From assembly GCA_032718565.1 (NCBI GenBank), contig JAVGVS010000012.1, forward strand, positions 2,878,950 to 2,942,949: DNA of 64,000 bases, in the 5' to 3' direction. Positions 10,656-21,725 of the stretch are shown here, in pieces. The notes beneath the pieces were generated by a model. That model worked only from the letters and a program-made list of their open reading frames with translations, did no database searches and was not told the origin of the DNA. Source of the stretch: Distichodus sexfasciatus (lineage: Eukaryota > Chordata > Actinopteri > Characiformes > Distichodontidae). A program made the translations under genes and the position numbers. The first letter of the stretch is position 1. Each line of letters begins with the position of its first letter.

Positions 10656-10823
10656 GTACAAGTCCCGGACCGGTAAAAATACCACTTAGGTACTCATGAG
10701 CAAGGTACCATCCCCAAGCTCTGCTCCCTGGGTGCTGCCCATGTCAGCTGCCCACTGCTCCTCCACGGATGGGTCAAATGCAGAGGTGACATTTCGTTGT
10801 GACAAAGAATCACTCACTTCAGT
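10656..10823 (+). repeat. SINE-A, 5' truncated
   Basis: Begins inside the B-box region (CAAGTCCCGGACCGGTAAAA) and runs to AATCACTCACTTCAGT. The tRNA-like head is absent, as expected for a 5'-truncated retroposed copy. Confidence 0.8.
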
Positions 10824-11153
10824 CCACTTAAACGGCAAAGGAAAGTCTCATGTTGTTTTAAGCTTGTGAAAACGAATCAAGTCATCAGTTCAGCTGCACA
10901 GCTTAGCGCTCCGCCTGTCTGACACGCCATTTATCTGCTCGGCTAATTATTGCTGCACTAATGAGCTGCAGCAGGTGTAGGGGCAAAGGTCACTGCACTG
11001 TGTGTAGAGGTGTGTGTGTGTGTGTGTGGTGTGTAGTGTAGCACTGGGGTTGTGTTACATGACAAATACAGAATCGGACACCTGATCGGGCCTGAACTCT
11101 GCACTCCTACCACATAGAACCTATTCTTCTTCTGGCCTTCTTGTAAGAGTGTG

Positions 11154-11191
<38 letters not shown>

Positions 11192-11280
11192 AGTGAGTGA
11201 GTGTGTACATACCAACCCATATCGAGAGAGAGAGAGAGAGAGGAAGAGAGAGTGTGTGGGTACATTCCAACACATACACT
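10824..11280. other. intron: unique DNA and TG/GA tracts
   Basis: Unique-looking sequence to about 11000, TG tracts at 11010-11030 and 11160-11189, GA tract at 11225-11243. No coding evidence. Confidence 0.5.
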
Positions 11281-11429
11281 CTGGTGGCCTAGTGGTAGGA
11301 TACTCGCCTTTGGACCAAAAGGTTGTGGGTTTGAGTCCGACCTCTTGCGTTACCAACACTGGGTTCCTGGGCAAGACCCTTAACTCTAAGTTGCTCTCAG
11401 GGGAGCTGTCCCTGAAATTAGGAAATGTA

Positions 11430-13070
11430 CAGTCAGGTCCATAAATATTGGCACATCGACACAAGTCTAATCTTTCTGGCTCTATACACCACCACAATGG
11501 ATTTGAAATGAAACGAACAAGATGTGCTTTAACTGCAGACTTTCAGCTTTAATTTGAGGATATTAACACACAAATCAGGTGAACGGTGTAGGAATCACAA
11601 CAGTTTGTATGTGTGCCTCCCACTTTTTAAGGGACCAAAAGTAATGGGACAAGTTAACAATCATAAATCAAACTTGCACTTTTTAACACTTGGTTGCAAA
11701 TCCTTTGCAGTCAATTACAGCCTGAAGTCTGGAACGCATAGACATCACCAGACGCTGGGTTACATCCCTGGTGATGCTCTGCCAGGCCTCTACTGCAACT
11801 GTCTTCAGTTCCTGCTTGTTCAGTTCCTGCTTGTTCATTTTCCCTTCAGTTTTGTCTTCAGCAAGTGAAATGCATGCTCAGTCGGATCCAGGTCAGGTGA
11901 TTGACTTGGCCATTGCATAACATCCCACTTCTTTACCTTAAAAAACTCTTTGGTTGCTTTCGCAGTATGCTTCGGCTCATTGTCCATCTGCACTGTGAAG
12001 CGCCGTCCAATGAGTTCTGAAGCATTTGGCTGAATATGAGCAGATAATATTGGCCGAAACACTTCAGAATTCATCCTGCTGCTTTTGTCAGCAGTCACAT
12101 CATCAATAAATACAAGGGAACCAGTTCCATAGGCAGCCACACATGCCCACACCATGACACTACCACCCCCATGCTTCACTGATGAGGTGGTATGTTTTGG
12201 ATCATGAGCAGTTCCTTTCCTTCTCCATACTCGTCTCTTCCCATCACTCTGGTACAAGTTGATCTTTGTCTCATCCGTCCACAGGATGTTGTTTCAGAAC
12301 TGTAAAGGCTTTTTTAGATGTTGTTTGGCAAACTGTAATCTGGCCTTCCTGTTTTTGAGGCTCACCAATGGTTTACATCTTGTGGTGGACCCTCTGTCTT
12401 CACTCTGGTGAAGTCTTCTCTTGATTGTTGACTTGGACACACATACATCTACCTCCTGGAGAGTGTTCTTGATCTGGCCAACTGTTGTGAAGGGGGTTTT
12501 CTTTGGTCATCCACCACAGTTGTTTTCCATGGTCTTCGGGGTCTTTTGGTGTTGCTGAGCTCACCGGTGCGTTCTTTTTCTTTTTAAGAATGTTCCAAAC
12601 AGTTGATTTGGCCACACCTAATGTTTTTTGCTGTCTCTCTGATGGGTTTGTTTTTCTTGTTCAGCCTAATGATGTCTTGCTTCACTGATAGTGACAGCTC
12701 TTTGGCGCTCATATTGAGAGTTGACAGCAACAGATTCCAAATGCAAAAAGCACACTTGAAATGAACCCTAGACCTTTTATCTGCTCCTTGTAAATAAGAT
12801 AATGAGGGAATAACACACACCTGGCCATGGAACAGCTGAGCAGCCAACTGTCCCATTACTTTTGGTCCCTTAAAAAGTGGGAGGCACACATACAAACTGT
12901 TGTGATTCCTACACTGTTCACCTGATTTGTGTGTAAATATCCTCAAATTAAAGCTGAAAGTCTGCAGTTAAAGCACATCTTGTTCGTTTCATTTCAAATC
13001 CTTTGAGGTGGTGTATAGAGCCAGAAAGATTAGACTTGTGTCAATGTGCCAATATTTATGGACCTGACTG
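11430..13070 (-). mobile_element. Tc1/mariner-like DNA transposon, full length
   Basis: The element is 1,641 bp with inverted ends 11430-11651 and 12849-13070, each 222 bp. They begin CAGTCAGGTCCATAAATATT and differ at about five positions by eye, with no indels. The left flank is TA (11428-11429); the right flank now reads TC, presumably a mutated TA. The size, TA target and internal DD34E transposase relic fit the Tc1 superfamily. The low end-to-end divergence suggests a fairly recent insertion. Confidence 0.92.
11683..12712 (-). pseudogene. Tc1-family transposase, broken
   Basis: Cut-and-paste transposase relic with the usual Tc1 length (about 340 codons) but disrupted. The start is at 12712 (MSAKELSLSV), with a helix-turn-helix region containing AKSTVWNILKKK. 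The catalytic triad survives: Asp in WTDE (12273-12275), Asp in VQMDNEP (11982-11984) and Glu in PTEHAF (11877-11879), with 34 residues between the last two (DD34E). Breaks: frame changes in the N-terminal third, a stop just before the first catalytic Asp (near 12290-12296) and a one-base loss near 11837 that ends the frame early. A 15-bp tandem copy follows at about 11806-11835. The native stop is at 11683-11685. Not functional. Confidence 0.9.
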
Positions 13071-13117
13071 TCAGTTGCTCTGGATAAGAGCGTCTGCTAA
13101 ATGCTGTAAATGTAAAT

Positions 13118-13794
13118 TCCCTTCTGGGAATTTTACTGAGGAATTTCTTATCCCGTCCCAATCGGCCGTTAATGTTACAGACGCTCTGTGGAAAAATAAC
13201 ATTACGCCACGTCCTCATGATACTGAAGACACTTCATGTTGCTATACACAGCAGGATGAGAGTCAGTAGGTCAGTAGCAAACCATATAAAATCAGACGAG
13301 TGGAAAACTGACTGTCCAAATAGCAAGTTAGCAGAGTGAAGGTGCAGCCTGTGAAGGTGTGTGTTGCAGGTTACTGTGTCGTTTCCACAAACTGCTGTGA
13401 GAGAGTCCAATCAACACACTGAGGAGAAGCACTGTTTAACATAAAGCTCATTCTCTTATCACACCAACCCCCTGGAGACACACACGCTCAGACACACACA
13501 CATTTTTTACACACATCTTTTTCACATCTTTTTTTAGTAATGAATGCACATTGGCTTAACCTGTTATTACCATATTATTCTCTTTTCCGTGTTTTTGTGC
13601 ATGTCTCGCACAAGACTTTTTACCCCAGCTTATGCCAGCCAGTCATGTTTTTAAGCACCACATCATCAACTGTTATAAATAAAAATATAAATTCTATAAT
13701 ATATTTAATCCTGTTATATATTTATTAATAAATGCTAAACATTATGCTATAATTAAAACCAATATTTGTGACTAAACGAGTAGAAGGTAAAATG
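13118..13794. other. intron: unique, then AT-rich
   Basis: 13118-13540 looks unique. 13660-13790 is very AT-rich. No splice-bounded exon or known repeat recognised. Confidence 0.45.
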
Positions 13795-14620
13795 ATTAAA
13801 GAGGGAAGAAAAATAAAGGAAGACGTGAAGAAAAGAAGAACGCAAGGCAAGAAGGAAGAATGAATGGGAGGGACGGGGGGAGGGAGGAAGGAAAGGAAGG
13901 TAAAAAGGAAACATGGATGGAGGGAAGGAAGAAAAGACAAGGGAGGAAGGAAGAAAGAATTGCATAAACAATAAGAATGCAGAAGAATAAAAATGCAGCT
14001 CTGTCAATTTAAGTAGATCCACCTTTGCGGTGAAAGAGGGATGGAAAGGAAGGTAGGAAGGAAGCATAGAATGGAGAAAGGAAGGTACTAAAAGAAAAAC
14101 AGACAGAGGGAGGGAAGGTAGAAAGAAGAAAAGAACGATAAGGAGTGTATGAAGGAAGCGTAGAATGAAGGGAGGAAGGAAAGAAGGTAGGAAAAGTATG
14201 GACAGAGGGAGTGAAGGTAGAAAGAAGGACAAAATGACAATAAGGAAGGTAGGAGGGAAGCATAGAATGGAGGAAGGAAGGAATGAAGGAAGGTAAGAAA
14301 AGGCCACACAGAGGGAGTGAACGTAGAAAGAAGGAAAAAAGGGAGGAAGGAAAGAAGGTAGGAAAAGGACGAACAGAGGGAGTGAAGGTAGAAAGAAGGA
14401 CAAAATGGCAGTAAGGAAGGTACGAAGGAAGGATAGAATGGAGGAAGGAAGGAAGGAAGGTAAGAAAAGGCCAGACAGAGGGAGTGAACGTAGAAAGAAG
14501 GAAAAAAGGAAGGAAAGGAAGCATAGAAGGAAGGGAGGAAGGAAAGAAAGACAGAAAGGAAGGCAGAACGAAGGAAAGACAGAAGGATGGAAGGACGAAC
14601 GAACGAAACAGCTAAATCTT
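13795..14620. repeat. GGAAG-rich minisatellite
   Basis: Purine-rich array of GGAA/GAAG with a recurring longer unit (ACAGAGGGAGTGAAGGTAGAAAG, then GACAAAATGRCARTAAGGAAGG, then AGCATAGAATGGAGGAAGG) seen about five times between 14100 and 14500. Long frames on either strand are repeat translations. Confidence 0.8.
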
Positions 14621-14639
14621 TACTCCAATTCTTAACAGG

Positions 14640-15155
14640 CCTGTCGTTGCCCTCTTCCTCTGGGGCGCGGAGCTGAATTTTCCTCCCTCTGTCCCTCCTT
14701 CCCTCCCTCTCTCTCTCTCCCTCTCTCTCTCCCTCCCTCTCTCTCGGCGGCGCGAGGACGCTCGGTCAGGCGGCCGGCCGCTCTCATGATTAATGATGTT
14801 TATAGTTGACAGAAAGCTCCTTTATTTATCTGTATTGCTGCTCTGCAGATACCATCAGTCACCTGAATGAAAAATATTCACTCATACCAATTTTGCCGTA
14901 TAATTGAGTGGAGTCACTTCCCCTCTGTCGTCTCTCTCTCTCTCTTTCCCCCTCCTTTCTCTTCCTTTCTCATCCCCTCCCCTCTCCCCTTTTTCCCCCC
15001 CTTTTCTCTTCCCTCGCTCTTCTCCCTGCGCTATCTGGCAGTCTTATCGCCGCCACAGTAATTTTTTGCGCCGCCTTGTTTGATATGGAGAGCCTGGCTT
15101 TAGCCGCATTTGACATTAAGCTGCAATCTTCTCTCTCTCTTTCCCTCTCTCACAC

Positions 15156-15201
<46 letters not shown>

Positions 15202-15560
15202 GAAAGTTGCGTGCCACTTTTTTCCCACACAAAAATGCCCGCTCTTGTGTCTGCTTTTTTTCACCCCTTCTTCTCTCAAGCAATTTCAGGATTTGGGAAG
15301 CAGAGCTTGAGATAAATAGTGAAGGAGAAACGGGAGCAGATTGAAGCGCTATCTCTCTCTCTCTCTCTCTCTCTCTTCCCTCTCATGCTTAGTAATACAT
15401 TGATTTCATAGCCTAAACGCTTGGCCTCTTCTTTTTTTTCCCCCGCTATCAGCCTTTAAGAAGAAGAAGGAGACGAAGAAGAAAAAGCGGGGCATTATGA
15501 GAGCGTCTGGCCGAGTTAGGGTGAAGGATAACGAGAGTGAGAGAGAGAGAGCTTTAGCGT
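14640..15560. other. pyrimidine/GA tracts with repeat-poor islands
   Basis: CT at 14690-14745, 14930-15030 and 15350-15374; GA at about 15159-15195 directly after a CT-rich run. The islands 14750-14920 (ATTAATGATGTTTATAGTTG, CTTTATTTATCTGTATTGC) and 15030-15130 are repeat-poor and could be conserved elements. Confidence 0.45.
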
Positions 15561-16679
15561 GGCATGGTTTAAAGGTAAAAAATTGAGCATGAAAAGGTTT
15601 TCAACGTCCTTTTGCGTCCTTAATTGCTTATTTTTGTCCTTCCTTCCTGCCTTTCTTCTCGACTTCCGTCCTTCTTTCATTCTCCATCCTCCCTCCATTC
15701 TTAGTGAAACGGCTCTATAAGTTTACCCAGCAATCATAATTAAAGAATTAAAAAATCTGATTGCTGTGTAAAACATATAGAGTAGGTTAATTAAGGAAAG
15801 GAGGGAGGGAGGGATGGCGAGAAGAAAAGAAAGAAAAGAAGGATGGAGATTGAAAAAAGGATGAATGTGAGAAGACAGGAAGGGAGGAAGGACAGAAATA
15901 AGGAATGAAGGACGTAAGGGAGGAATTAAGGACAGAAGGAGGGGAGGATGATTCTTTATTCATACCTTTTCATATTATAATAAAAAATAAAAATAAAAAA
16001 ATAAATAGTTTTTAACAGCTTATAAAAATTAAATATAAATATGCACTAAAACAGCATTTCATACTTTCTCCTCTATCTTTCCATTTTTCTAATTTTATTC
16101 CTTTTTCCTTTTGTATTCAAGCAGCAATCACATATTTGCTAGTTCCACTAAAGAGCTTCACTGTAATCTGTTGTCATTTCAGATTGGGAACAATTTCAGT
16201 AATTTGATTTTTTTTTTTTCCCCAACACCACCTCGATCGTCACCCTTTAGTTAATTTTAGGTAATAAAATTTTAGAAATTCTGTGAAACAGGCACTTCTT
16301 TGAATGACAGCTTTGGACAAGTAATTTCATTTTTAGCGTTTAACTCTTTCGTTAATTAAACAAAATGAACCAATCAGCACAATTTGCTCATTCTTAATCT
16401 TATTATTTGATTAATATTCTAATAAGATAATAATGTTCTTTTAATAATTTTAATAATTGATTTCTAAACCACTTAATTGTTCTATTTCTTCAGTATTATT
16501 TACATTGGAGTATTTAATACCAGTCGAGGCTGTGTAATAATTAAAAATACAACCTTGAGATTTTCTTATATTTCAACATATGTAAATAACAATGTAACTA
16601 CCACATTTTTCCTTTTTAACATTGTGATTAGTGAGTTTGTGATTTCTTATAAATGCGTCTGAAACCGCCCTTTATATTG
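15561..16679. other. AT-rich intron
   Basis: A short GGAAG-rich patch at about 15790-15950, then AT-rich unique-looking DNA. The 61-residue frame at 16477 has no recognisable features. Nothing further seen. Confidence 0.45.
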
Positions 16680-16920
16680 TCGCCGTGAAAATAAGGTAGA
16701 GAAAAATGGGCCTGAAAATAAAACGCAGGGTCTGATTGACAGGCCAGATTCGTGTAATCAAATTCAGACGTTTTGTAGATGCTGAGTGTCAGTCATGCGG
16801 TGGGCAGGGCCTGGCTGTCAATATACTGTCTCCTCTTAATTGGACAGCAGCAGAGAAAAAAAGTCCAAAAAATAAGGGGCAGCAATTAGGGAGTTTTGTG
16901 CACGCAGCAAATGTTTATCA
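16680..16920. promoter_or_regulatory. candidate conserved intronic element
   Basis: Repeat-free, balanced composition, with GTGTAATCAAATTC, TCTTAATTGGACAG and paired CTGTCAAT/ATTGACAG-type motifs (TALE-homeodomain-like TGACAG at 16737 and on the opposite strand near 16816). Inference only. Confidence 0.35.
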
Positions 16921-17204
16921 CACACACACACACACTCACAACCTTTACAAATAACGGAACAGATTTTTACACTTGAACAGCAAATTCTAACAAATATAAT
17001 TAATGTGTGTATTTAAAGAAAATATGCAGCAGTCACGGCAAAGAGCTGCTTTAGTGACGCATGAAAAGAAATCAATTTAAAAAACGGTCCTACAAGGCAG
17101 GGATTTGTGTAAAGAAATGAGGCTGTTTGCTTCTAGTGTTGCCATTTTATTAGTATTGCCATTTTTATTAGTATTGCATTTTACCGTTCTGTCTTTAAGG
17201 GAAA

Positions 17205-17545
17205 ATCTAGTCCTCACATCTATGTAAAACTCACTCTCTCTCTCGCACACACACACACACACACAGTCTCTGTATTACTATCTTTGTGAGGTCCTTCCAT
17301 AGACTCCCATAATGACTTAAGTACGTAATTTTACACCTACACCTAATCCTAACCCTAACCTTAACCTCAGTAACCAAAAGCACATCGTGTAATCTTTTAG
17401 TTTCTCAAATAAAACAAGCACTTTTTCTATAAAGTCATTTCTCCTCATGGGGACCTCTCAAATGTCCCCACAAAGCCCAAAAAAACAGATAAAAGTGATT
17501 TTAGGGGACAAAAAGGTTCCCACAATGCGATAAATACCTGGCGCA
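17205..17545. repeat. CCCTAA/GTCCCCAC dispersed repeat
   Basis: GTCCTCACATCTATGTAAAAC, CA tract, CTTTGTGAGGTCCTTCCATA, CCTAACCCTAACCTTAACC, then TGTCCCCACAAAG and GTTCCCACAATG. The best-preserved copy of this family in the window. Confidence 0.65.
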
Positions 17546-17790
17546 CACACAAACGCACATACACAGACACTCAGGTTATTAGTGAGTGTGAGTGGGTGTG
17601 CTTACATCTGTCTTTGTCTTCCTCATCTGTAATGTTCTTGTTTTATTAAACAGCTCTCTTACTTTATTTCTCTCTCACACACACATTATTAATTACTACA
17701 AGGCAGTGATTTGTGTAAAGACCTACGTCAGTTTTCCTTCCAGTTTAGCCATGTCTCTGACTGACTCTCAGCCTTTATTGTGGAAGTGAA

Positions 17791-18018
17791 AGTGAGTGAT
17801 TATTTGTCATTGTGAACACAGCAGAGCACACCACAGCAAAATGGGACCTATGCATTTGACCCACCTGTGAAGGCGCAGTGGGCAGCGTCCAGGGATCAGT
17901 GCTTGGGGATGGTACTTTGCTCATGAGTACCTCAGTGGTACCTTTACCGGTCCTGGGATTCGAACCGACAACCTTCCGATCACGAGGCGAACTCCCTAAC
18001 TGTTATACCACAGTTTCA
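17791..18018 (-). repeat. SINE-A
   Basis: Minus-strand copy from GTGAGTGATTATTTGTCATT to the head CTAACTGTTATACCACA. A short internal deletion removes part of the CCGGGTGCTGCC block. Confidence 0.85.
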
Positions 18019-18022
18019 CCCA

Positions 18023-18242
18023 AAACTGTTTACAGTAGATTCTGCGATTGAGAATTGCTTATTTGTACAATTGAAATCTGACTTCTAAATTGATGCAAAT
18101 CGAAGATTTTTGAAGAGGCTCTGTGCGTATATTCAGGACAGTTTCAGCCAAAATTATAAAACTGTTTATAATAGATTCATTGATAATTGTTCAATTGTAC
18201 ACTTCAGATCTGGCTTCTAAACCATCGCAAATAGAAGATTTT
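18023..18242. repeat. old tandem duplication, 136-bp period
   Basis: AAACTGTTTACAGTAGATTC… at 18023 recurs as AAACTGTTTATAATAGATTC… at 18159. Both copies contain TCTGRCTTCTAAA and GCAAATMGAAGATTTT in the same order. Diverged, so ancient. Confidence 0.65.
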
Positions 18243-19110
18243 AAGTACGAACTGTCCTCTCAAATTTAACCGACAATTTAGACGCAAGTTGAAAAAGAAC
18301 GTTTCCGTGACGCTGTTGCTCGGTGATGTGAAGGCAGCGTCCTGGCTGGGCTGTTGAGTGTGTGTGAGTGTGTGAAAGAGAGCGAGCGAGTGGTATTCCG
18401 CTGGAGGGAAGGAGGAGGAGGGAGTAGAAATGTGCTCTCTCCATTCCAGCAGAGCTGCTCCTGTACTCTGGGGGCCACTTACAGCAGGTAACCAGCTTTA
18501 CACAACACAGCTATAAATCCTGCCTGCTCTCTCTCCACACACACACACACACACACAGTCTTGCTCTCTCTCTGTCTCCTCGTCCGCCGCTCTTTCTGTC
18601 CTTCTCTCATCTCTCTATCTTAACGTACTGTGTAAATGTAGGTAATGTGGTGGGAGTGCATTGCCACATGTGGCCTGTAAAACCTTCTGTTGAGTGTAAT
18701 GGGCTCAGCAGATGAGCTGAGCCGTGTGTCTGTGTGTGTGTGTGTGTATGTGGCAGAAGAGTACATTGCCTCTAATCTTTAATCTAATTCATTTCACAAA
18801 TATGCTGTGTGAAGTGTTATTAAATTTACTTTCACATTGTAGCGTGACAACGATTTTTACCACAATGTCTGTAGTTGGTTTAAAAGATAAATGTCTTTTT
18901 ACTTGGTGAATGGCCGTAAATCTACGTTTAAATCTCTCTCTCTCTCTTTCACACACTGTATTTTCAGGATTGGGAAATTCAGTTCCATCAATCTCACATT
19001 CACACACACATAAATGCATGTATTCACACAACAAATTCCTGATCTCAGAGCTCACCCTCACAGGCACCATTCCTCTCTCTCTGTCTCTCTCTCTCTCTCT
19101 TACTTTCTCT
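18243..19110. other. intron: CA, TG and CT tracts
   Basis: CA at 18536-18558, TG at 18724-18748, CT at 18932-18947 and 19073-19100. 18590-18720 looks unique. No coding evidence. Confidence 0.45.
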
Positions 19111-19334
19111 GGTATGTCTAAGCTCTGCACACATCTTGCTGTCTCTGTAGAAGTACTTTCAGTGGCTCCATGAAATAACATCGCCTAACCCTAACCCGAA
19201 AACCTAACCTCAGAGACCAAAAGTAGATCCTTTACCTCGTTTAATTCAATTCAGTTTTATTTGTGCTCTTTTCTGTAATAAAATGACAGGATTTCCCTTA
19301 AAAGGCCTTTATCTGGTAAACCTCGTGGTCCTCT

Positions 19335-19596
19335 CTAGGGGTGAATGATTCTAAAAATCTCATGATTCGATTGGGCTCACGATTTGATTCAAAATCGATT
19401 CACAATTCGTAAACTTCACGATTCACGATTCAATACATAGATGAATTCGTTTCCAGATTGCTGTTTTTCCATTTGACTGTGGCGGATCAACAAAAAATCA
19501 CACTGATTCAAATGTAGTTTAGGGTTAGGGTTATGAATCGATTTTGAATCAGCAGAGGAAGAATCACGATTCAGTTTAATTTTCTAGCACAGCCCT
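19335..19596. mobile_element. hAT-like MITE rich in GATTCR motifs
   Basis: Begins CTAGGGGTGAATGATTCT and ends TTCTAGCACAGCCCT (rough inverted ends). It is flanked by GGTCCTCT (19327-19334) and GGTCCTCA (19597-19604), an 8-bp duplication with one mismatch. The interior is many GATTC/GAATC words. No coding capacity. Confidence 0.6.
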
Positions 19597-19737
19597 GGTC
19601 CTCACATCCACCTAAAACACACACACACACACACTCACACGCATATCTTACTATCTTTGTGAGGAGAAACAATTCACTCCCATAATAAACTGAATGTATA
19701 CTGCAGCTACACTAAACCTCAATGACCAAACACAAAT

Positions 19738-19852
19738 TCATTCATTCATTATCTGAGCTGTTTAATCCCTCCCGGGGGTGTGGAGACCGGACTGGTCGAT
19801 CCCTGGACCTTCTTGCTGTGAGGCGACAGCGCTAACCACCGTGCCGCCCCAA
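19738..19852 (-). repeat. DANA/Mermaid-type SINE, internally deleted
   Basis: (ATTC)n tail at 19738, then the head on the minus strand: GGCACGGTGGTTAGCGCTGT, CACAGCAAGAAGGTCC. The CGGTGGTTAGCGCTG head is typical of this fish SINE. Most of the body is missing. Confidence 0.75.
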
Positions 19853-20070
19853 AAGCATTTTTTTCTAAGTGTTTTTATTATTATGAGGCCCAGCCTTTAC
19901 ATAGACAAACGTCCTGAAAAAGCCACAGAAATCAAGTGTTGTCCATATGTCTTTTAGAGGGCAGTCTGGTCCTCACATTCACCTAAAACACACACTCCTA
20001 CAATGACACAAATTTAGAGTTTAAAGTCATAGGACTATTTAATGTAAGTGTTCTCTTAGTGAAATATTAA

Positions 20071-20508
20071 GTGAGTGATTATTTGTCATTGTGAACACAC
20101 CACAGCACAACGAAATGTGACCTGTGTATTTGACCCATGCATGAAGGAGCAGTCGACAGCTAATGGGGTGCACAAAAAATGTAATCAAATCGAATCGCAA
20201 TTCTTTCTCTGTCGATTGAAAAATGATCCATTCATAATGAGAAAAGTAACTCAAAACAGCAATATGGAAACAAATTCAACTATGTATTGAAACGAGTCGC
20301 GAATCGATCTTGAATCGAATCATGAGCCCAAGAACCTGAATCGAATTGAATCGAATCGAATCGTGAGACTTTCTGAATCGTGCAGCCCCAGCAGTTGACA
20401 TGGGCAGCTCCTGGGGAGTAGCTCATGAGTACCTCAGTGGTACCTTCACCGGTCCGGGACTTTAACCAAGACCGTCAGATCACGGGGACCAACTCCCTAA
20501 CAGTTACT
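20071..20508 (-). repeat. SINE-A split by a hAT-like MITE
   Basis: Tail part 20071-20163 and head part 20391-20508 (CATGAGTACCTCAGTGGTACC…CTCCCTAACAGTTACTG). The interruption falls in the GCAGCTGA of the SINE body. Confidence 0.8.
20164..20390. mobile_element. hAT-like MITE inserted in a SINE
   Basis: Element of 227 bp with ends TGGGGTGCAC and GTGCAGCCCCA. Flanks ACAGCTAA (20156-20163) and GCAGTTGA (20391-20398) both derive from the SINE sequence GCAGCTGA, giving an 8-bp duplication that has since mutated. The interior is AATCGAAT-rich. Confidence 0.75.
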
Positions 20509-20841
20509 GCATTTACAACATTTAGCAGACACTCTTATCCAGAGTGCCGTACAGCAGTGCTTTGTAGTCTGTGACTGTTCTGTAATCTGTAAAGCTAGAC
20601 TTAAATCAACAACCGTGGCCTAACACTGCAGGTCGTTAATGAGTGTGAGGAGGTAGATGGGGAAGGGTGCACGTGTGTGTGTGTGTGTGTTACGTACAGT
20701 ATGGACACGTACTTCCCCATTATTTAGGGTGTGTGTGTGTGAAGGAGAGTGTGTGTGCACGTATGTGTGCTTACATATGTCTTTGTCTAGTTCATGTAGT
20801 ATCTGTAATGTTCTTTATTGTTATATTAAACAGCTCTCTCG

Positions 20842-20874
<33 letters not shown>

Positions 20875-20899
20875 TCACGCTCACACACCCCTCCCGACT
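20509..20899. other. intron: SINE-B end and TG tracts
   Basis: About 20513-20555 is a minus-strand SINE-B 3' end (CATTTAGCAGACACTCTTATCC). TG tracts at 20673-20690 and 20728-20760; CT/CA at 20835-20885. Confidence 0.5.
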
Positions 20900-21065
20900 G
20901 TTCAGTCATGATTAAATATCAACGCAGTGCGCTTGACATTTTATTAGTCCAGCAAGATGGATGAAATGGCAAGACTAAAGTGGGCTATGTGTGCTGCTGC
21001 GTAACCACGGCTGCCCTCCCCCCGCCCTGCCGGACCCGTTTCGGGGGTAAAGAGGGACTCTTTAC
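20900..21065. promoter_or_regulatory. candidate conserved intronic element
   Basis: Repeat-free block: CATGATTAAATATCAACGC, GACATTTTATTAGTCC, GATGGATGAAATGGC. It ends in a GC-rich run. Looks enhancer-like; conservation untested. Confidence 0.3.
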
Positions 21066-21119
21066 TCTGCACTCCTTTACCACTCATACTCCCAGGCGCT
21101 GATTATCTCTCCTCTCCTC

Positions 21120-21261
21120 ATCGCTCTCGCTCTGTTTGTGTGTGTGTCTCCTTCTCTTCTCTCACTGTCTTTCGGTCCATCCCTCTCTCCTGCTCCACCT
21201 TCGTTCTCTCTGGTTTTTTTCCTTTCTCTCTTTTCTTGTCTCTCTCTCTTTCTCTTGTTTC

Positions 21262-21319
<58 letters not shown>

Positions 21320-21604
21320 CTCTCTTTCCTTTCTCTCTCTCTCTCTCTCTCACTCTCTCTCTCTTTCTCTCTTGTTTCTGTCCATCTCTTGCTCTTTCTC
21401 CCTCATGCCCTACGTCGCCACCTTCCTTCTCTCTCTTGCCTTCTCTTCCGTCTCTCTCTCTGTCTCTTTCTCTCTGTCTTTCCTTTCTGTCCATCTCTTT
21501 CTCCCACCTTCTCTTGCTCTGTCTTGCTGTACATCTCCACCTTTTCTCTCTCTCTTCCCCTCCATTGTTCTTGTTTCTCTCTTGTCCCCGCTATCTCCAA
21601 TTTC

Positions 21605-21636
<32 letters not shown>

Positions 21637-21725
21637 TCACACTTTCTTGCTTTCCCTCTCCATCCCTGATCTCTCTCATCTGTCTCTTTTCTCCCTCTTC
21701 CTCCGTGTCTTTTGGTCCATTTCGG
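21120..21725. repeat. 600-bp pyrimidine tract (CT-rich)
   Basis: Almost pure C/T with CTCT runs and a (TTTC) array at about 21601-21640. It gives Ser/Leu/Phe frames on + and Arg/Glu/Lys frames on -, none of which is a gene. Such mirror-like tracts can form triplex DNA. Confidence 0.85.

Larger units (their letters stand above)
11281..13117 (+). repeat. SINE-B split by a Tc1-like transposon
   Basis: Head and body at 11281-11429 (GGTGGCCTAGTGGTAGGATA…GGTTTGAGTCC…TTGCTCTCAGGGGAGC…TTAGGAAATG). The 3' part resumes at 13071-13117 (AGTTGCTCTGGATAAGAGCG…AATGCTGTAAATG). The break is at a TA, so the SINE is older than the transposon. Confidence 0.85.
19111..20000. repeat. CCCTAA dispersed repeats carrying nested insertions
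   Basis: GTACTTTCAGTGGCTCCATG, CCTAACCCTAACCC and GGTCCTCAC…CCTAAAACACACAC blocks recur at 19140-19330, 19597-19735 and 19860-20000. A hAT-like element (19335-19596) and a DANA-type SINE (19738-19852) are inserted in them. Confidence 0.55.

Noticed and set aside
13753..14524. Pro/Ser/Phe-rich minus-strand frames up to 216 residues
   Set aside because: Translation of the GGAAG minisatellite.
15120..15200. CT-then-GA stretch as a functional hairpin or terminator
   Set aside because: Adjacent CT and GA microsatellites are self-complementary by nature; nothing suggests function.
17340..17372. Interstitial telomeric repeat
   Set aside because: Only two or three TAACCC-like units, always embedded in the same dispersed repeat (also 3310, 19190, 19515, 44140).
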